Assembly (NCBI GenBank): GCA_946627725.1
Contig: CAMOVW010000003.1
Span: forward strand, 1-43,107
DNA from: an uncultured Clostridia bacterium
GTDB taxonomy: Bacteria > Bacillota > Clostridia > Oscillospirales > Acutalibacteraceae
Length of the DNA: 43,107 nt
Direction: 5' to 3'
Under the pieces are notes generated by a model. It searched no databases. It saw only the letters and a list, made by a program, of their open reading frames with translations, and had not been told where the DNA came from. This document shows positions 41,164-43,107 of this stretch, piece by piece. Both the position numbers and the translations under genes were made by a program. Within the stretch, counting starts at the first letter, position 1; each line of letters starts with the position of its first letter.

Positions 41164-41214
41164 ATTTTTCTTCCTTATATAATTTGTTTGTTTCTGATCT
41201 GATCTCTTTTGCCG

Positions 41215-42606
41215 TTAATATGAAAACCTGCCGTATCGCTCCCGGTTCAGTTCCAGCGGGTCGTCCGCGGGCAGTTGGGGCAATACCGTTTTCTGCGGGG
41301 CGATGGGGCGCGACATGCAGAAATACCGAAAGGAATCCGCAAAATGATCCTCCTGCGCGGTGTTCAGATCTTCGGGGTCGGTTTCTGAAAACTGCAGCAG
41401 AGGCAGCGTGCGGGCGGCGGCGCGGCAGGTGTTGAAAAAATACACCATGGGAATACCGGCGGCGTCGAAGCTGAGGCGGTAATGCACCTGCATCCAGCCG
41501 GGGATCCGCTGGTTATCCCCCTTTTCAAAATACACGCCGTGGCGGTCCGCAAAATCCACGATGGCGTCCCCGCGGGAGCGGTCCCATATGCTGGGATCCG
41601 CCACGCCGGCAATGCGCCTGCCCTTCAGCCAGCGGTGCTCCCGCTCGATGCGGGCGATCTCGGCAAAGAGCTTATCCGGATGCCATTTTACGCCCTCGTT
41701 GGGGGTGGCGGTGCAGCCGTACAGCTGCAGTATCAGGTAGGCGCGCCCGTCGTAATCCACCGCCCACCAATCGCAGGAAAAGGGCTTTGCGTAGCCGAAA
41801 TCGAAGCTTCTTACAACGTTCCATTCCTGCGGCACCTCAAAGGGCGCGATCACGTGGGTGAAGCGGCGGTCCGCGTAGTGGGCGGGGTCGTCTTTGAATT
41901 CCTCAAAAAACTGGCCCTCAAAGATGTTCCAATCCCCGTCCAGCCACGCGGCCCGGAGCTTGGGCGGCAGGCACTGCAGCTGAGAGACGTATTCGGGGTC
42001 GCTTTTCAGAAGTGCCGCGTTATCGGTGACCAGCGAGCGGATAAAGGCGTAATCGTCGCCGTTTTCGCCCTCCTGATACACCCGATCCACAAACAGCCGT
42101 TTCACAAAGCCGTGTCCCACGCCGCCGGGGTTACAGGTGAGATACACCCGCTTGGGGAAGTTGTTCACCCCGCGCACGCATGCCCGGAACCGCAGAAACT
42201 GCTCTTCGGTAAACTGGGTGGCCTCGTCGATGAACAGCACGTCCACCTCCGTACCCTGATACTTATCCAGATCGGCGGGGGTCTGGCAGTGCCGGAACAT
42301 TATCACCGAGGTGTTGGGGAAGAGAAATTCCTTGGTGGTCTCCCGGTACGTTGCCGCGTCGCCGAGGGTAAGGCGCATGGGGCCGATGTGGTTCGCCCGC
42401 AGCTCCGGATAGGTTTTGCGCACGATCATGATCTTTATGCCCGGGTACTTCAGCGCCAGCAGCACCGCCTTTGTGCGCACCGCCCAGCTTTTGCCGCCGC
42501 CCCGGGCGCCGCCGAAGGCCACGCAGCGGTGGCGGTCGAGCAGAAACAACGCCTGCTTCGGGTTCGGCCGATCCAGCTTTACGGTTTTATCAAAACCCTC
42601 TGCCAT
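41215..42606 (-). CDS. terL: Terminase large subunit
   Basis: A 463-residue packaging motor. FGGARGGGKSWA is Walker A (near residue 32), DVLFIDEATQ is Walker B (near residue 125), LTCNPGG is the coupling motif. The C-terminal nuclease part has SFDFGYAKPF with a metal Asp, and VADPSIWDR later. ATP hydrolysis drives DNA packaging and the nuclease cuts concatemers. It lies 14 nt after the small terminase-like gene. Confidence 0.96.
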   Translation of the reverse strand: MAEGFDKTVKLDRPNPKQALFLLDRHRCVAFGGARGGGKSWAVRTKAVLLALKYPGIKIMIVRKTYPELRANHIGPMRLTLGDAATYRETTKEFLFPNTSVIMFRHCQTPADLDKYQGTEVDVLFIDEATQFTEEQFLRFRACVRGVNNFPKRVYLTCNPGGVGHGFVKRLFVDRVYQEGENGDDYAFIRSLVTDNAALLKSDPEYVSQLQCLPPKLRAAWLDGDWNIFEGQFFEEFKDDPAHYADRRFTHVIAPFEVPQEWNVVRSFDFGYAKPFSCDWWAVDYDGRAYLILQLYGCTATPNEGVKWHPDKLFAEIARIEREHRWLKGRRIAGVADPSIWDRSRGDAIVDFADRHGVYFEKGDNQRIPGWMQVHYRLSFDAAGIPMVYFFNTCRAAARTLPLLQFSETDPEDLNTAQEDHFADSFRYFCMSRPIAPQKTVLPQLPADDPLELNRERYGRFSY

Positions 42607-42620
42607 ATGCCGCGCCCCCT

Positions 42621-42857
42621 TTACTGCGCAAAATCTTCCAGCCCGTCTTCAAACACAACGTGCACCGTCTGGGCGGAAAACTCATTCTGCTTTTCCAGCG
42701 AGGCGCATATCGCCGCCGTTTCCTTCAGCAGGCCGCACAGCTCTTTCAGCCCCTTTTCGGTTGCGCCCTTCCGCGTACCCTCCCGCACCAGCGCGTACAC
42801 CCTGCGGCTCATCAGATCCGCGCTTTTGTTCAGATAATCGTTTCTGCTCTGTTTCAT
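42621..42857 (-). CDS. Small phage protein, possible terminase small subunit
   Basis: A 78-residue helical, charged protein (LMSRRVYALVREGTRKGATE, LLKETAAICASLEKQNEF). It is the first gene of the late operon, next to terL, where a small terminase usually lies, but it is shorter than most and lacks an obvious DNA-binding HTH. GGAGGAG precedes its ATG. Function not assigned with certainty. Confidence 0.6.
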   Translation of the reverse strand: MKQSRNDYLNKSADLMSRRVYALVREGTRKGATEKGLKELCGLLKETAAICASLEKQNEFSAQTVHVVFEDGLEDFAQ

Positions 42858-42884
42858 ACGTCTCTCCTCCGGCTGTTTTATTGT

Positions 42885-42898
42885 GGAACATTTGTTCC
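42885..42898. promoter_or_regulatory. LexA (SOS) box at the head of the late operon
   Basis: GGAACAAATGTTCC fits the Firmicutes LexA consensus CGAACRNRYGTTYC at 13 of 14 positions. It lies between the predicted transcription start and the ribosome site of the first late gene, where bound LexA would block transcription. Confidence 0.8.
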
Positions 42899-42917
42899 TT
42901 TTTCAACCGGCGAGCGT

Positions 42918-42926
42918 AGTATAGCA
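42918..42926 (-). promoter_or_regulatory. Extended -10 promoter of the prophage late operon
   Basis: TGCTATACT on the minus strand is an extended -10 element (TGnTATACT). No -35 box is recognisable 17 bp upstream, which is typical when TGn compensates. The start would be near 42910, about 12 bp before the LexA box. Confidence 0.65.
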
Positions 42927-43013
42927 CATTCGATTCCGTCTTCGCGCCCCAAAATGGCCGATTTTAGAAAAAAATTTTAAAAATTTCAAAAAAATTTTTA
43001 TCCGAATATAAAA

Positions 43014-43048
43014 ACCCCTCCGCAATCGGCAAAACCGAACAGAGGGGA
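43014..43048 (-). terminator. Terminator of a gene beyond the right end
   Basis: CCCCTC and GAGGGG at the ends of 43016-43046, with an inner CGG/CCG pairing, form a hairpin followed on the minus strand by TTTTTAT. It would end a transcript entering from outside the window before the late promoter. Between it and the late genes lies an AT-rich stretch (42961-43010) without a gene. Confidence 0.75.
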
Positions 43049-43053
43049 AAGCT

Positions 43054-43069
43054 AAATTATAATTTATCG
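43054..43069 (-). repeat. 16-bp repeat, copy 2 (inverted)
   Basis: AAATTATAATTTATCG is the reverse complement of the copy at 23101-23116. Confidence 0.5.
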
Positions 43070-43080
43070 AGAAGCATTGA

Positions 43081-43101
43081 GCGTATAGCGTATAGCGTTG
43101 A
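43081..43101 (+). repeat. Short tandem repeat near the right end
   Basis: The 7-mer GCGTATA occurs twice in tandem (43081-43094) and is followed by a degenerate third copy GCGTTGA. It lies 11 bp from the second 16-bp repeat. Nothing else is seen up to the window end. Confidence 0.5.
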
Positions 43102-43107
43102 GCCGGT

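Larger units (their letters stand above)
28860..42926 (-). mobile_element. Prophage late module (podovirus-like), right end open
   Basis: Seventeen tightly packed minus-strand genes run from terminase to holin in the usual late order, with many 4-nt ATGA overlaps or gaps of a few bases. Terminase, portal, protease, scaffold, capsid, connector-like, fibre-like, amidase and holin are present. Tape-measure, tail-tube, sheath and head-tail closure genes of long-tailed phages are absent, which fits a short-tailed virion. Integrase, repressor and replication genes are not seen, and no attachment-site duplication could be identified. The true ends are therefore unknown. Confidence 0.9.

Overview
The window is about 43 kb of moderately GC-rich DNA from a Gram-positive anaerobe, most probably a gut clostridium of the Oscillospiraceae/Ruminococcaceae type. 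The reasons are strong Shine-Dalgarno sites, consensus sigma-A promoters, a T-box leader, a Firmicutes-type LexA box, dockerin-type calcium-binding modules, zinc-ribbon serine/threonine kinases and a Prp-type protease in the prophage. No rRNA, tRNA or CRISPR array was seen.

Left part (1-28.7 kb) is chromosomal. It opens with a gltX-glnS-membrane protein operon and a zinc-ribbon/TIR protein. These are followed by a secreted beta-helix (pectate-lyase-like) protein. Next comes a minus-strand unit controlled by a T-box leader with a CUC (leucine) triplet. It encodes a 2-isopropylmalate-synthase-like protein whose catalytic residues are missing, overlapped by a fusion of a xylose-isomerase-like TIM barrel with an acyl-CoA synthetase. 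A four-gene minus operon (acyltransferase-like, SGNH hydrolase, secreted ceramidase-like protein, GPH-type transporter) follows. After it come an alpha/beta hydrolase, a membrane Ser/Thr kinase, a secreted VanY-type carboxypeptidase with dockerin, a palindromic repeat array, an HTH/ATPase/STAS-like regulator with a three-box operator, a flotillin, an orphan trpB and an M28 peptidase.

Right part (28.86-42.93 kb) is the late module of a prophage, all on the minus strand. Reading from right to left it runs: small terminase-like protein, large terminase, portal, Prp-like cysteine protease, scaffold, N4-gp56-type major capsid protein, small proteins, connector-like protein, a 615-residue tail/stopper-like protein, a frameshifted repeat protein, fibre/baseplate-like proteins, amidase and holin. 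No tape-measure, tail-tube or sheath gene is seen, so the virion looks podovirus-like. Integrase, repressor and replication genes are not in the window and would lie beyond the right end, if present. An extended -10 promoter followed by a near-perfect LexA box sits at the head of the late genes, which points to direct SOS control.

The most interesting signals are: the leucine T-box unit with its degenerate LeuA-like protein and unusual fusion enzyme; the phage-encoded Prp protease paired with a scaffold carrying the LQFFA cleavage motif; the LexA box on the late promoter; the covarying hairpin array at 22.85-23.1 kb; the three-copy 15-bp box beside the HTH/ATPase gene; and a 93-bp tandem repeat whose first interval has lost 25 bp, breaking a prophage gene.
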